Source: Streptomyces atroolivaceus (GTDB lineage Bacteria; Actinomycetota; Actinomycetes; Streptomycetales; Streptomycetaceae). From it: a stretch of 64,000 bases of DNA. Shown here in pieces: positions 23,683 to 33,207 of the stretch (positions within the stretch are counted from its first letter, which is position 1; the number at the start of each line of letters is the position of its first letter). Location of the stretch: contig NZ_JNXG01000004.1 of assembly GCF_000717025.1 (NCBI RefSeq), forward strand, positions 124,001 through 188,000. The letters are read 5' to 3'. The notes under the pieces were generated by a model that had not been told where the DNA came from, did no database searches, and saw only the letters and a program-made list of their open reading frames with translations. Position numbers and translations under genes: made by a program.

Positions 23683-25293
23683 ATGACTAGTCAGACCACT
23701 GTCGAGAAGGCGCCGCGGGAGCCTGAAGACACCCTTGCTCCCGCACCGGCGAAAGGGCTGCGCGGCCATCCCTGGCTGACGCTCTTCGCCGTCGCCATCG
23801 GCGTGATGATGGTGGCGCTCGACGGCACGATCGTCGCCATCGCCAACCCCGCCATCCAGCAGGACCTCGGCGCCTCGCTCGCCGACGTCCAGTGGATCAC
23901 CAACGGCTACATGCTCGCCCTCGCGGTCTCCCTGATCACCGCCGGCAAGCTCGGAGACCGCTTCGGCCACCGCCAGACGTTCCTGATCGGCATCGCGGGC
24001 TTCGCCGCCGCCTCGGCCGCCATCGGTCTCTCCGACAGCGTCTCCCTGGTCATCTTCTTCCGGGTGCTGCAGGGCCTCTTCGGTGCCCTGCTGATGCCGG
24101 CGGCGCTCGGACTGCTGCGTGCCACCTTCCCCGCCGAGAAGCTGAACATGGCGATAGGCATCTGGGGCATGGTGATCGGCGCCTCGACCGCGGGCGGGCC
24201 CATCCTCGGCGGCGTGCTCGTGGAGCACGTCAGCTGGCAGTCCGTCTTCTTCATCAACGTGCCCGTCGGTGTCGTCGCGCTCCTCTTCGGCTTCGTGATC
24301 CTCAGGGACCACCGCGCCGAGAACGCGCCGAAGTCCTTCGACATCGGGGGCATCGTCCTGCTGTCGCAGGCGATGTTCTGCCTCGTCTGGTCACTGATCA
24401 AGGGCTCCGAGTGGGGCTGGGGCGACTGGAAGACGCTCGGATTCCTGGGCGCCGCCGTCGTCCTGTTCTTCGTGTTCGCGCTGTCCCAGAAGAACGTCCG
24501 CGAACCGCTGATCCCGCTGGCGATGTTCCGGTCCGTGCCGCTGTCGGCCGGTGTGGTCCTGATGGTGCTGATGGCGTTCGCCTTCATGGGCGGCCTCTTC
24601 TTCGTCACCTTCTACCTGCAGAACGTGCATGGCATGAGCCCGGTCGACAGCGGGCTGCACCTGCTGCCGCTCACCGGGATGATGATCGTCGGCTCTCCGC
24701 TCGCCGGCGCCGCGATCACCAGGTTCGGCCCGCGCGTGCCGCTGGTCGGCGGCATGGTGTCCGTCGCGATCGCCATGTTCGGCATGTCGCAGCTGACCAT
24801 CGGCACCGGCACGCTGACCATGTCGCTCTGGTTCGCCCTGCTCGGCTTCGGCCTCGCGCCGGTCATGGTCGGCGCGACGGAGGTCATCGTGGGCAACGCC
24901 CCGATGGAGCTCTCCGGTGTCGCGGGCGGACTCCAGCAGGCCGCGATGCAGGTCGGCGGCAGCCTCGGTACGGCCGTCCTGGGCGCCGTCATGGCCGCCC
25001 AGGTCGACGCGAAGCTCGGTGACAACTGGAAGGCGGCCGATCTTCCGCCCGTCGACCCGGCGCAGCTGGACCAGGCATCCGCCGCCATCAAGGTCGGTAT
25101 GCCACCGGTCGCCCCCGGCACCCCGCCGGAGATCACGGCGAAGATCACGGGTGTCGCCCATGACACGTTCGTGTCGGGGATGAGCTCGGCCTTCATGGTG
25201 GCGGGCATCGTCGCGGTGGTAGCCGCCCTCGTCGCCACACTCACCAAGCGCGGCACGAACGCCGAGGCCGGAATGGGCGCGGGTCACATCTGA
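23683..25293 (+). CDS. MFS drug exporter, DHA2 (14-TM) type
   Basis: 536 residues with 14 hydrophobic segments. Motif A is seen as GKLGDRFGHRQTFL, motif C-like sequence as GASTAGGPILGG, and the DHA2 start as LDGTIVAIANPAIQQDLGAS. Works as a proton-driven multidrug or metabolite exporter. The C-terminal cytoplasmic tail is short and polar. Divergent TetR and operators give regulation. Two strong hairpins follow the stop. No biosynthetic genes lie nearby, so a protective role is more likely than self-resistance to a local product. Confidence 0.95.
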   Translation: MTSQTTVEKAPREPEDTLAPAPAKGLRGHPWLTLFAVAIGVMMVALDGTIVAIANPAIQQDLGASLADVQWITNGYMLALAVSLITAGKLGDRFGHRQTFLIGIAGFAAASAAIGLSDSVSLVIFFRVLQGLFGALLMPAALGLLRATFPAEKLNMAIGIWGMVIGASTAGGPILGGVLVEHVSWQSVFFINVPVGVVALLFGFVILRDHRAENAPKSFDIGGIVLLSQAMFCLVWSLIKGSEWGWGDWKTLGFLGAAVVLFFVFALSQKNVREPLIPLAMFRSVPLSAGVVLMVLMAFAFMGGLFFVTFYLQNVHGMSPVDSGLHLLPLTGMMIVGSPLAGAAITRFGPRVPLVGGMVSVAIAMFGMSQLTIGTGTLTMSLWFALLGFGLAPVMVGATEVIVGNAPMELSGVAGGLQQAAMQVGGSLGTAVLGAVMAAQVDAKLGDNWKAADLPPVDPAQLDQASAAIKVGMPPVAPGTPPEITAKITGVAHDTFVSGMSSAFMVAGIVAVVAALVATLTKRGTNAEAGMGAGHI

Positions 25294-25301
25294 CCCCCTG
25301 G

Positions 25302-25332
25302 GGGACACCTGCCCACCCCGGGCAGGTGTCCC
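25302..25332 (+). terminator. Intrinsic terminator after the MFS gene
   Basis: 13-base perfect arms GGGACACCTGCCC / GGGCAGGTGTCCC (25302-25314, 25320-25332) with a 5-base loop, 9 bases past the stop at 25293. Confidence 0.85.
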
Positions 25333-25356
25333 GGCCCGGCGTCAACACGGCGCATC

Positions 25357-25392
25357 CGACAGCCCCGCCGGACGGTTCCGGCGGGGCTGTCG
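25357..25392. terminator. Second strong hairpin downstream of the MFS gene
   Basis: 16-base perfect arms at 25357-25372 and 25377-25392 (CGACAGCCCCGCCGGA / complement) with a 4-base CGGT loop. Probably a back-up terminator; it lies 110 bases before the I36 gene. Confidence 0.75.
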
Positions 25393-25501
25393 CCTATCAG
25401 GGTGGTCCGCCCTCCCCGCCCTTCCCGGCCCGTACTCGCGCAGGTCAGAGTGCGGACATGGCGAGCCACCCGGCCCGCCCGACCACGGGGGTTGATCCAC
25501 C

Positions 25502-25921
25502 ATGCGCACGACCGTCCTCGCCGCCGCCCTGGCGGCCACCGCACTCGTCCCGGCCACGGCCCTGTCCTCAGGCGCCACGCCGGCCGCACACTCCGTCCAG
25601 GAGCGCGCCCGCAGCGCCCCGCAGGCCGCACCGGCAGGCCTCGCACCCTGCGGGGCGGGGCAGCTCTGCCTCTGGGCGAAGCCCGACTTCACCGGGGCCC
25701 GGCAGGCCCATGAGCTGTCCACCGTGGACATCGAGAGCTGCGTCCCCCTGCCGGCAGGCAGCCACGCCCAGTCGCTGGTCAACCGCACCGGGAGGCCCGT
25801 CACCACCTACCAGTCCGCCGAGTGCGCCGAGACCGGCGAATTCGAGACGTACCCCGGCGGTGGCACCTGGGTGCCCAGGTCGCCGTACACGGTCAGGGCC
25901 TTCAAGATCTGGGAGAACTGA
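25502..25921 (+). CDS. Secreted peptidase inhibitor family I36 protein
   Basis: 139 residues. Signal peptide: MRTTVLAAALAATALVPATA then Leu-Ser-Ser; cleavage near residue 25-30. The mature domain has the I36 pattern with CGAGQLCLWAKPDFTGARQ, a central cysteine in ESCVPLP and another in SAECAET, so two disulfides are likely, and the crystallin-like ending SPYTVRAFKIWEN. Family members inhibit metalloproteases (the SMPI type), but many are uncharacterised. Single gene between two terminators. Confidence 0.88.
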   Translation: MRTTVLAAALAATALVPATALSSGATPAAHSVQERARSAPQAAPAGLAPCGAGQLCLWAKPDFTGARQAHELSTVDIESCVPLPAGSHAQSLVNRTGRPVTTYQSAECAETGEFETYPGGGTWVPRSPYTVRAFKIWEN

Positions 25922-25936
25922 GCGCCCGGCGACGCC

Positions 25937-25970
25937 GAAGGGCGGCGGACCCGGGGGCCCGCCGCCCTTC
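25937..25970. terminator. Bidirectional terminator between I36 gene and aceE
   Basis: 12-base perfect arms GAAGGGCGGCGG / CCGCCGCCCTTC (25937-25948, 25959-25970) with a 10-base loop, placed between the convergent stops at 25921 and 25990; the AAG/CTT edges give T-rich ends in both directions. Confidence 0.85.
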
Positions 25971-25989
25971 TTCAGGAACCGTGCGTCGC

Positions 25990-28731
25990 TTACGCGTCAC
26001 CGCCGGCCGGACCGGGGCCGGCAGCGGCCACGTCCAGCAGCTCGTAACGGTCGAGCGCCGTCTTCAGAGCCGAACGGTCGACCTTGCCCTCCTTGGCCAG
26101 CTCGGTCAGCACCGCGAGCACGATCGACTGCGCGTCGATGTGGAAGAAGCGGCGGGCCGCCCCCCGGGTGTCGGCGAATCCGAAACCGTCCGCACCCAGC
26201 GACTGGTACGCGCCGGGCACCCAGCGCGAGATCTGGTCGGGCACGGAACGCATCCAGTCCGAGACCGCCACGAACGGGCCCTCGGAGCCGGACAGCTTCT
26301 GCGTCACATAGGGGACGCGCTGCTCCTCCTCCGGGTGGAGCAGGTTGTGACGCTCCACCTCCACGGCCTCACGGCGCAGCTCGTTCCAGGAGGTCGCCGA
26401 CCAGACGTCCGCCTTGACGTCCCACTCCTCGGCGAGGATCCGCTGGGCCTCGACGGCCCACGGGACCGCCACGCCGGATGCCAGGATCTGGGCCGGGATC
26501 CGGCCCTTCTCGCCGCCCCGGTAGCGGTGCACGCCCTTGAGGATGCCCTCGACATCCACATCGGCGGGCTCGGCCGGGTGCTGGATCGGCTCGTTGTAGA
26601 CGGTGAGGTAGTAGAAGACGTCCTCGTTCTCGTCGGGGGCCCCGCCGTACATCCGGCGCAGACCGTCCTTGACGATGTGCGCGATCTCGTACCCGAACGC
26701 CGGGTCGTAGGAGACGCAGGCGGGGTTCGTCGACGCGAGCAGCTGCGAGTGGCCGTCAGCGTGCTGCAGCCCCTCACCGGTCAGGGTCGTACGACCGGCG
26801 GTCGCACCCAGGACGAAACCGCGCGAGAGCTGGTCGGCCATCTGCCAGAACTGGTCACCGGTGCGCTGGAAACCGAACATCGAGTAGAAGACGTACACCG
26901 GGATGAGCGGCTCGCCGTGCGTGGCGTACGCCGAGCCGGCGGCGATCAGCGAGGCCGTGCAGCCGGCCTCGGAGATCCCGTCGTGCAGCATCTGGCCGGT
27001 CGGCGACTCCTTGTACGCGAGGAGGAGCTCGCGGTCCACGGATTCGTACTGCTGGCCGAGCGGGTTGTAGATCTTCGCACTCGGGAAGAACGCGTCCATG
27101 CCGAACGTGCGGTACTCGTCAGGGGCGATCAGTACGAAGCGCTTGCCGATCTCCTTGTCCCGCATGAGGTCCTTCAGGACACGGACGAACGCCATGGTCG
27201 TGGCGATCGACTGCTGACCCGAGCCCTTCTTCGCGGTCGCGTACGCCTTCTCGTCAGGGAGAGGCAGCGGCTTCGCACGCACCACGCGCGTCGGGACGTA
27301 ACCGCCCAGACCCTTGCGGCGGTCGTGCATGTACTGGATCTCTTCCGAGTCGCGGCCCGGGTGGTAGTACGGCGGGTTGCCGTCCTCCAGCTGCTTGTCC
27401 GCGATCGGGATGTGCAGCCGGTCGCGGAAGCGCTTGAGGTCGTCGGCCGTGAGCTTCTTCATCTGGTGGGTCGCGTTGCGGCCCTCGAAGTTCGGTCCGA
27501 GGGTCCAGCCCTTGACCGTCTGCGCCAGGATCACGGTCGGCTGACCCTTGTGGGCCTTGGCCGCCGCGTACGCCGCGTAGACCTTCCGGTGGTCGTGACC
27601 GCCGCGCCCCAGGTGCAGGATCTGGTCGTCGGACATGTCCTTGACCATGTCGCGCAGCCGCGGGTCGTCACCGAAGAAGTGGTCCCTGATGTACGCCCCG
27701 GTCTCGGTGGCGTACGTCTGGAACTGGCCGTCCGGGGTGGTGTTCAGCTTGTTGACCAGGATGCCCGTGCGGTCCTGCGCGAGCAGCGGGTCCCAGGTGC
27801 GGTCCCAGACCAGCTTGATGACGTTCCAGCCGGCCCCGCGGAACTGTGACTCCAGCTCCTGGATGATCTTGCCGTTGCCGCGCACCGGGCCGTCGAGTCG
27901 CTGCAGGTTGCAGTTGACCACGAACGTGAGGTTGTCCAGGCCCTCACGGGCGGCGATGGAGAGCTGCCCGAGGGACTCCGGCTCGTCCATCTCTCCGTCG
28001 CCCAGATAGGCCCAGACGTGCGAGGCGGAGGTGTCGGCGATGCCGCGCGCCTCCATGTAGCGGTTCATCCGGGCCTGGTAGATCGCGCCGAGCGGGCCGA
28101 GGCCCATCGAGACGGTGGGGAACTCCCAGAAGTCCGGCATCGACCGCGGGTGCGGGTAGCTGGACAGCGCGTGCCCGGCCTTCGACTTCTCCTGGCGGAA
28201 ACCGTCGAGCTGCGCCTCGCTGAGCCGGTCGAGCAGGAAGGCGCGGGCGTAGATCCCCGGGGACGCGTGTCCCTGGAAGAAGATCTGGTCGCCGCCCAGA
28301 CCGTCGTCCTTGCCGCGGAAGAAGTGGTTGAAGCCGACGTCGTACAGCGAGGCGGAGGAGGCGAAGGTGGCGATGTGGCCGCCGACACCGATCCCGGGGC
28401 GCTGCGCGCGGGAGACCATCACCGCGGCGTTCCACCGGGTCGCGTTGAGGACCTTGCGCTCGATCTCCTCGTCGCCGGGGAAGAACGGCTCGTCCTTCGT
28501 GGCGATCGTGTTGATGTAGTCGGTGCTGCGCATCTCGGGCACGGCCACGCGCTTCTCGCGGGCGCGCTCGATGAGCCGGAGCATCAGGTAGCGGGCCCGC
28601 TCACGGCCGCGCTCGTCGACGGCGGCGTCGAGGGAGTCGAGCCATTCCTGGGTCTCTTCAGGATCGAAGTCCGGGACCTGGCTCGGAAGGCCGCCAATGA
28701 TGATCGGGTTGCGATCGGATCCGGAAGCCAC
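25990..28731 (-). CDS. aceE: Pyruvate dehydrogenase E1 component (homodimeric AceE)
   Basis: 913 residues, the usual size for homodimeric E1. Decarboxylates pyruvate with thiamine diphosphate and passes the acetyl group to the E2 lipoyl domain, feeding acetyl-CoA to the TCA cycle. The ThDP motif is plain: [20 protein letters not shown] ending in NLTFVVNCN. The N-terminal region holds [20 protein letters not shown], typical of AceE. GTG start at 28731 has AAGGAA upstream and the sequence then begins [20 protein letters not shown]; longer frames add unrelated residues. Transcribed alone, divergent from the DUF3052 gene 482 bases away. AhpC-like and Ter genes follow on the other strand. Confidence 0.98.
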   Translation of the reverse strand: MASGSDRNPIIIGGLPSQVPDFDPEETQEWLDSLDAAVDERGRERARYLMLRLIERAREKRVAVPEMRSTDYINTIATKDEPFFPGDEEIERKVLNATRWNAAVMVSRAQRPGIGVGGHIATFASSASLYDVGFNHFFRGKDDGLGGDQIFFQGHASPGIYARAFLLDRLSEAQLDGFRQEKSKAGHALSSYPHPRSMPDFWEFPTVSMGLGPLGAIYQARMNRYMEARGIADTSASHVWAYLGDGEMDEPESLGQLSIAAREGLDNLTFVVNCNLQRLDGPVRGNGKIIQELESQFRGAGWNVIKLVWDRTWDPLLAQDRTGILVNKLNTTPDGQFQTYATETGAYIRDHFFGDDPRLRDMVKDMSDDQILHLGRGGHDHRKVYAAYAAAKAHKGQPTVILAQTVKGWTLGPNFEGRNATHQMKKLTADDLKRFRDRLHIPIADKQLEDGNPPYYHPGRDSEEIQYMHDRRKGLGGYVPTRVVRAKPLPLPDEKAYATAKKGSGQQSIATTMAFVRVLKDLMRDKEIGKRFVLIAPDEYRTFGMDAFFPSAKIYNPLGQQYESVDRELLLAYKESPTGQMLHDGISEAGCTASLIAAGSAYATHGEPLIPVYVFYSMFGFQRTGDQFWQMADQLSRGFVLGATAGRTTLTGEGLQHADGHSQLLASTNPACVSYDPAFGYEIAHIVKDGLRRMYGGAPDENEDVFYYLTVYNEPIQHPAEPADVDVEGILKGVHRYRGGEKGRIPAQILASGVAVPWAVEAQRILAEEWDVKADVWSATSWNELRREAVEVERHNLLHPEEEQRVPYVTQKLSGSEGPFVAVSDWMRSVPDQISRWVPGAYQSLGADGFGFADTRGAARRFFHIDAQSIVLAVLTELAKEGKVDRSALKTALDRYELLDVAAAGPGPAGGDA

Positions 28732-29213
28732 GCTGTTCCTTCGCTGTTCGGTGGTGCTCTTCGGGGCCTGGTTGCGGGGAACGTACCCCCGGGGTGGCTG
28801 CTGTAAGCCGCCTCCATCGTGTACCGCGAGGATCCAAACGTCATCTCTACTGTGGGGTAACACAAGGTTCCCGGACGCCGTGTCCGGGCACGAGCACCAG
28901 CAGCGGTTCGGGCGGCCCTGCCCAAACCGCAACCATACGCCCAACCCGTCCAAGCGTTCCCAAAGCCCGTTCGAATCCGAATGGCGGAGCGAAACGGCAT
29001 AAGCTGAGGAAGGACGTAAAGGGTCCGGACACCATTTCCGGCCCCGCAGGAGACATGCCGGACGTTGCGGCGACGTGGCAGGGAACGTCACCGTTTAGGC
29101 GGTCTCGTACGCCGGGTACTTGCGCGATTCGCCGAGCCCGTGTGGACTACGGCCAACGCCCCGCGCACGCGCGTGGCTGCAGCATTTTCCGAAACATGAT
29201 CAGGAGGCAACCC
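28732..29213. promoter_or_regulatory. Divergent aceE / DUF3052 control region, 482 bases
   Basis: No gene seen. An inverted repeat CCCGGAC-n5-GTCCGGG lies at 28870-28888 and an imperfect TTCG-n4-CGAA at about 28962-28975. A good ribosome site CAGGAGG is at 29201-29207 for the DUF3052 start. The region should carry both promoters; aceE transcription in actinomycetes is subject to carbon-source control, but no known box could be assigned here. Confidence 0.5.
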
Positions 29214-29651
29214 GTGAGCGCGACCGCGGACCACGCGGAGGAACGGACCAACACGGCCGCGAGGCTTGGGTTCGAACCCGGACAGGTGGTCCAGGAGATC
29301 GGCTACGACGACGACGTCGAGCAGGAGCTCCGTGAGGGCATTGAGGCCACAATCGGCCAGGAACTCGTCGACGAGGACTACGACGACGTCGCCGACGTCG
29401 TCCTGCTCTGGTTCCGTGACGAGGACGGCGACCTTACGGACGCGCTGGTGGATGCCATTGGTCTGATCGAGGACGGTGGGGCGGTCTGGCTGATGACGCC
29501 CAAGACCGGCCGAGACGGATACGTCGAGCCGAGCGACATCAACGAGGCTGCCCAGACAGCTGGTCTTGCCCAGACCAAGAGCATCAGCGCGGGCAAGGAC
29601 TGGACGGGCAGCCGTCTGGTCACCCCCAAGGGGGCCAAGGCCAAGCGCTGA
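29214..29651 (+). CDS. DUF3052 domain protein
   Basis: 145 residues. Conserved acidic core: AARLGFEPGQVVQEIGYDDD, then DYDDVADVVLLWFRDEDGDL and GAVWLMTPKTGRDGYV, matching DUF3052, an actinobacterial family of about 140 residues regularly coded beside aceE. No catalytic motif known to me; function unknown. GTG at 29214 has CAGGAGG six bases upstream. A terminator hairpin follows the stop at 29671-29701. Confidence 0.93.
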   Translation: MSATADHAEERTNTAARLGFEPGQVVQEIGYDDDVEQELREGIEATIGQELVDEDYDDVADVVLLWFRDEDGDLTDALVDAIGLIEDGGAVWLMTPKTGRDGYVEPSDINEAAQTAGLAQTKSISAGKDWTGSRLVTPKGAKAKR

Positions 29652-29670
29652 GAGCTCTTTCATCACCCGA

Positions 29671-29701
29671 GGCCCCCGACGGCAGCCCGCCGCCGGGGGC
29701 C
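29671..29701 (+). terminator. Intrinsic terminator after the DUF3052 gene
   Basis: 13-base arms (29671-29683 and 29689-29701) with one mismatch, stem GGCCCCCG..., loop of 5, followed by TTC. 20 bases after the stop. Confidence 0.8.
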
Positions 29702-29816
29702 TTCGTACGTGCCCGGCGGGCCTCCCCGGGCCCGCCGGGGGACGCTGCGTAGGGTGGGTGTCACCCGGACGGCCCAGGCCGGGGAAGTATGACGTTTGCG
29801 AAGGGATGCGTTTTAC

Positions 29817-30275
29817 ATGGCGATCGAGGTCGGCACGCAGGCTCCGGATTTCGAGCTGAAGGACAACCACGGGCGGACCGTGAAGCTCTCCGGCTTCCGT
29901 GGTGAGAAGAACGTGGTGCTGCTCTTCTACCCCTTCGCCTTCACCGGTGTCTGCACGGGCGAGCTGTGCGCGCTCCGCGACGAGCTGCCGAAGTTCGAGA
30001 ACGACGACACCCAGCTGCTCGCCGTCTCCAACGACTCGATCCACACCCTGCGCGTCTTCGCCGAGCAGGAGGGCCTCGAGTACCCGCTGCTCTCCGACTT
30101 CTGGCCGCACGGCGAGACCTCGCGGGCGTACGGGGTGTTCGACGAGGAGAAGGGCTGCGCGGTGCGCGGAACCTTCATCATCGACAAGGAGGGCGTGGTC
30201 CGCTGGACCGTCGTCAACGGCCTGCCGGACGCACGTGACCTGAACGACTACATCAAGGCGCTCGACTCGATCTGA
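29817..30275 (+). CDS. Peroxiredoxin, AhpE/BCP-like thiol peroxidase
   Basis: 152 residues. The peroxidatic Cys is in [13 protein letters not shown] (P39, T43, C46 by my count) with a possible resolving Cys at position 51 (C-x4-C), as in the BCP/PrxQ group; AhpE of mycobacteria has only the first. Reduces hydrogen peroxide, organic peroxides or peroxynitrite. The active-site Arg is likely in AVRGTFIID. Start ATG at 29817 with GAAGGGA upstream; the earlier Met at 29796 has no ribosome site. Gene lies between aceE/DUF3052 and terD, a stress-related neighbourhood. Confidence 0.92.
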   Translation: MAIEVGTQAPDFELKDNHGRTVKLSGFRGEKNVVLLFYPFAFTGVCTGELCALRDELPKFENDDTQLLAVSNDSIHTLRVFAEQEGLEYPLLSDFWPHGETSRAYGVFDEEKGCAVRGTFIIDKEGVVRWTVVNGLPDARDLNDYIKALDSI

Positions 30276-30521
30276 TCCGGGTAGGTTCCCGGGACCGGCG
30301 CCCCGCGCGGGGTCCGGGAGTCCGCGATGTGGCGGATCCGGGACCCGGGATGTACGGGATCCGGGTTTGCGACCCACCGGATCCGGGGATCTCCTGGCGG
30401 CGACCGGCCAAAAGCCTGTTTTGGCCGGGAACCGGTCACTAGGATCCAGTCGTTGATCCTATGCCAACGCACGACGGGGGCGCTGGTGTCTGCCGGCCCT
30501 CGCAACACTTTTGGAGGACTC
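30276..30521. promoter_or_regulatory. Repeat-rich region between peroxiredoxin and terD
   Basis: Non-coding 246 bases. Four copies of GATCCGGG begin at 30274, 30335, 30358 and 30380. A hairpin with arms CCGGCCAAAA / TTTTGGCCGG (30404-30413, 30419-30428) is a likely terminator for the peroxiredoxin gene. An inverted repeat TAGGATC-n8-GATCCTA at 30440-30461 lies about 60 bases before the terD start and may be an operator. GGAGG at 30512-30516 is the terD ribosome site. Confidence 0.6.
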
Positions 30522-31097
30522 GTGGGAGTCAGCCTCAGCAAGGGCGGCAACGTCTCGCTGACCAAGGCCGCGCCGAACCTGACCGCGGTCATCGTCGGTC
30601 TGGGCTGGGATGCCCGGACGACCACCGGCGGTGACTTCGACCTCGACGCCAGCGCTCTGCTGACGAACGCCGAGGGCAAGGTCGGCGGCGACGGTAATTT
30701 CGTCTTCTTCAACAACCTCAAGAGCCCCGACGGCTCCGTCGAGCACACCGGGGACAACCTCACCGGTGAGGGCGAGGGCGACGACGAGGTCATCAAGGTC
30801 AACCTGGCCGGTGTCCCGGCCGACGTCGACAAGATCGTCTTCCCGGTCTCGATCTACGAGGCCGAGAGCCGTCAGCAGAGCTTCGGTCAGGTGCGCAACG
30901 CGTACATCCGCGTGGTGAACCAGGCGGACAACACCGAGCTCGCCCGCTACGACCTCAGCGAGGACGCCTCGACGGAGACCGCGATGGTCTTCGGCGAGCT
31001 CTACCGCAACGGCGCGGAGTGGAAGTTCCGCGCCATCGGTCAGGGGTACGCCTCGGGTCTGCGCGGCATCGCGCAGGACTTCGGCGTCAACGTCTGA
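30522..31097 (+). CDS. terD: TerD-family stress protein (copy 1)
   Basis: 191 residues, the normal TerD length. TerD proteins bind calcium through acidic loops and are implicated in tellurite, phage and envelope stress and, in Streptomyces, in differentiation. Visible: [48 protein letters not shown] and [23 protein letters not shown] at 30522 has GGAGG at 5-base spacing. A second near-identical gene follows after 153 bases with a terminator between them, so the two may be independently expressed. Confidence 0.96.
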   Translation: MGVSLSKGGNVSLTKAAPNLTAVIVGLGWDARTTTGGDFDLDASALLTNAEGKVGGDGNFVFFNNLKSPDGSVEHTGDNLTGEGEGDDEVIKVNLAGVPADVDKIVFPVSIYEAESRQQSFGQVRNAYIRVVNQADNTELARYDLSEDASTETAMVFGELYRNGAEWKFRAIGQGYASGLRGIAQDFGVNV

Positions 31098-31136
31098 GCC
31101 GGTCCGGAGGATCATCCGGACACCACCAGCTCCATC

Positions 31137-31173
31137 CGCGTCCGGCGCCGCACCACGTGCGGCGCCGGACGCG
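31137..31173 (+). terminator. Terminator hairpin between the two terD genes
   Basis: 16-base perfect arms (31137-31152 and 31158-31173; CGCGTCCGGCGCCGCA and complement) with a 5-base loop. 40 bases after the first terD stop. Confidence 0.85.
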
Positions 31174-31250
31174 CTCGGCAGGGCGCCCCCGCGTCCGGAG
31201 GCGCCCGTGCCGGGCCGGCAGACCGTCCACAGACTCGGGGAGGACACACC

Positions 31251-31826
31251 ATGGGCGTCACGCTCGCCAAGGGAGGCAACGTCTCCCTCTCCAAGGCCGC
31301 ACCCAATCTCACTCAGGTGCTGGTCGGGCTCGGCTGGGACGCACGATCCACGACGGGGGCCGACTTCGACCTCGACGCCAGCGCACTGCTGTGCCAGTCG
31401 GGCCGCATCCTCGGCGACGAGTGGTTCGTGTTCTACAACAACCTCACCAGCCCCGACGGTTCCGTCGAGCACACCGGGGACAACCTCACGGGTGAGGGCG
31501 ACGGCGACGACGAGTCCGTCATCGTGAACCTGACGCAGGTGCCGGCGCACTGCGACAAGATTGTTTTCCCGGTCTCGATCCATGAAGCCGACAATCGAGG
31601 GCAGACCTTCGGACAGGTCAGCAATGCCTTCATCCGCGTGGTGAACCAGGCGGACGGTCAGGAGCTGGCGCGGTACGACCTCAGCGAGGACGCGTCGACG
31701 GAGACGGCGATGATCTTCGGTGAGCTGTACCGATATGGCGGGGAGTGGAAATTCCGTGCAGTCGGACAGGGGTACGCGTCCGGGCTTCGTGGCATCGCTC
31801 TAGACTTCGGGGTCAACGTTTCATAA
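31251..31826 (+). CDS. terD: TerD-family stress protein (copy 2)
   Basis: 191 residues, close relative of the preceding gene product with the same acidic calcium-type motifs ([52 protein letters not shown]). Differences cluster in the 60-75 and 100-120 regions ([13 protein letters not shown]). It has two cysteines the first copy lacks (LLCQSG, AHCDK). ATG at 31251 has a GGGGAGG site. The tandem duplication may give dose or stimulus diversity. It is followed by the DUF475 TerC-type gene after 69 bases. Confidence 0.96.
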   Translation: MGVTLAKGGNVSLSKAAPNLTQVLVGLGWDARSTTGADFDLDASALLCQSGRILGDEWFVFYNNLTSPDGSVEHTGDNLTGEGDGDDESVIVNLTQVPAHCDKIVFPVSIHEADNRGQTFGQVSNAFIRVVNQADGQELARYDLSEDASTETAMIFGELYRYGGEWKFRAVGQGYASGLRGIALDFGVNVS

Positions 31827-31895
31827 AGCCGCGCACGGCGCGGGGGAGCCCCGTACTCACCGGGGGAGACCCTTACACACATGATGGGGTAGCCA

Positions 31896-33044
31896 GTGGT
31901 TCTGAAAACCTTCGGCTGGTCGTTCGCGGTTACCGCGCTCGGTCTGGTCGCAGCGGTGTTCTACGGGGGGTGGCAGGCTTTCGGCATCGTCGCGATCCTG
32001 TCGATCCTGGAGATCTCGCTGTCCTTCGACAACGCGGTGATCAACGCCGGAATCCTGAAGAAGATGAGCGCCTTCTGGCAGAAGATCTTCCTCACCATCG
32101 GCATCCTCATCGCGGTCTTCGGTATGCGACTGGTCTTCCCCGTCGTGATCGTGGCCATCAGTGCCCAGCTCGGCCCCATCGAGGCCATCGACCTCTCCTT
32201 CAACGACCCCGATCGCTACAAGGAACTGGTGACGGACGCCCATCCGTCCATCGCGGCCTTCGGTGGCATGTTCCTGCTCATGATCTTCCTCGACTTCATC
32301 TTCGAGGACCGTGACATCAAGTGGCTCGGCTGGCTGGAGCGTCCCCTCGCCAAGCTCGGCAAGGTCGACATGCTGTCGGTCTGCGTCGCCCTCATCATCC
32401 TGATGATCACCGCCATGACCTTCGCGACCCAGGCCCACCAGCACGGTGGCGGGCACGCGAACAAGGCGGAGACGGTCATGCTCTCCGGTATCGCCGGTCT
32501 GATCACCTACCTCGTCGTCGGCGGTCTCTCCGGATTCTTCGAGAAGAAGCTCGAGGACGAGGAGGAGCGCGAACACGAGGCCGAGGAAGAGGCCAGGAAG
32601 GCCGGCAAGCCGGTCTCCGGTGTCGTCCTGGCGGGCAAGGCCGCGTTCTTCATGTTCCTCTACCTCGAGGTCCTCGACGCGTCCTTCTCGTTCGACGGCG
32701 TCATCGGTGCCTTCGCCATCACCAACGAGATCGTGCTGATGGCCCTCGGCCTCGGTATCGGCGCCATGTACGTCCGTTCGCTCACCGTGTACCTGGTCCG
32801 CCAGGGCACGCTCGACGACTACGTCTACCTGGAGCACGGCGCGCACTACGCGATCGGCGCCCTCGCGGTCATCCTGCTCGTCACCATCCAGCACGAGATC
32901 AACGAGCTCATCACCGGTTCCGTCGGGGTCATTCTGATCGGCTGGTCCTTCTGGTCCTCCGTGCGCCGCAACAAGCGGCTCGCGGCGGCCGGCGGCGACG
33001 ACGGCGGCTCCGGTCCGAAGGCGGAAGTCTCCTCCGGGGTGTGA
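31896..33044 (+). CDS. TerC-type DUF475 integral membrane protein
   Basis: 382 residues with about nine membrane helices. Two repeated acidic TerC-like motifs inside helices: SLSFDNAVINAGILKKM near residue 45 and DASFSFDGVIGAFAITNEI near residue 265, which probably bind divalent metal. A charged Glu/Lys linker (EEEREHEAEEEARKAGKP) at about 220-240 divides the two halves. TerC proteins export or handle metal ions such as manganese and act with TerD. GTG at 31896; a long hairpin lies past the stop at 33072-33138. Gene order places it in the Ter stress module. Confidence 0.92.
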   Translation: MVLKTFGWSFAVTALGLVAAVFYGGWQAFGIVAILSILEISLSFDNAVINAGILKKMSAFWQKIFLTIGILIAVFGMRLVFPVVIVAISAQLGPIEAIDLSFNDPDRYKELVTDAHPSIAAFGGMFLLMIFLDFIFEDRDIKWLGWLERPLAKLGKVDMLSVCVALIILMITAMTFATQAHQHGGGHANKAETVMLSGIAGLITYLVVGGLSGFFEKKLEDEEEREHEAEEEARKAGKPVSGVVLAGKAAFFMFLYLEVLDASFSFDGVIGAFAITNEIVLMALGLGIGAMYVRSLTVYLVRQGTLDDYVYLEHGAHYAIGALAVILLVTIQHEINELITGSVGVILIGWSFWSSVRRNKRLAAAGGDDGGSGPKAEVSSGV

Positions 33045-33071
33045 CCCGGTAGGGATTGAGGAACGCTCTCT

Positions 33072-33138
33072 CTGCGGGGCGGCCAACGGCGGCGGTTCTC
33101 CGGGAACACCCGGACCCGGCCCGGTGGCCGCCCCGCAG
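33072..33138 (+). terminator. Long-loop hairpin after the DUF475 gene
   Basis: 14-base arms CTGCGGGGCGGCCA / TGGCCGCCCCGCAG (33072-33085 and 33125-33138) with a 39-base loop. A possible terminator with folded loop, or a leader structure for the next gene (start 33208). Confidence 0.55.
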
Positions 33139-33207
33139 CGGCGTGTGGGGCGTGTGGACCGTACAGACGGGGCCGGACGGTACTTACCGATATGAGTGGG
33201 GGTTGGG

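Noticed and set aside
25822..27849. 675-codon plus-strand frame opposite aceE
   Set aside because: aceE is certain by ThDP motif and length; this frame has no domain and high Arg/Val/His content.
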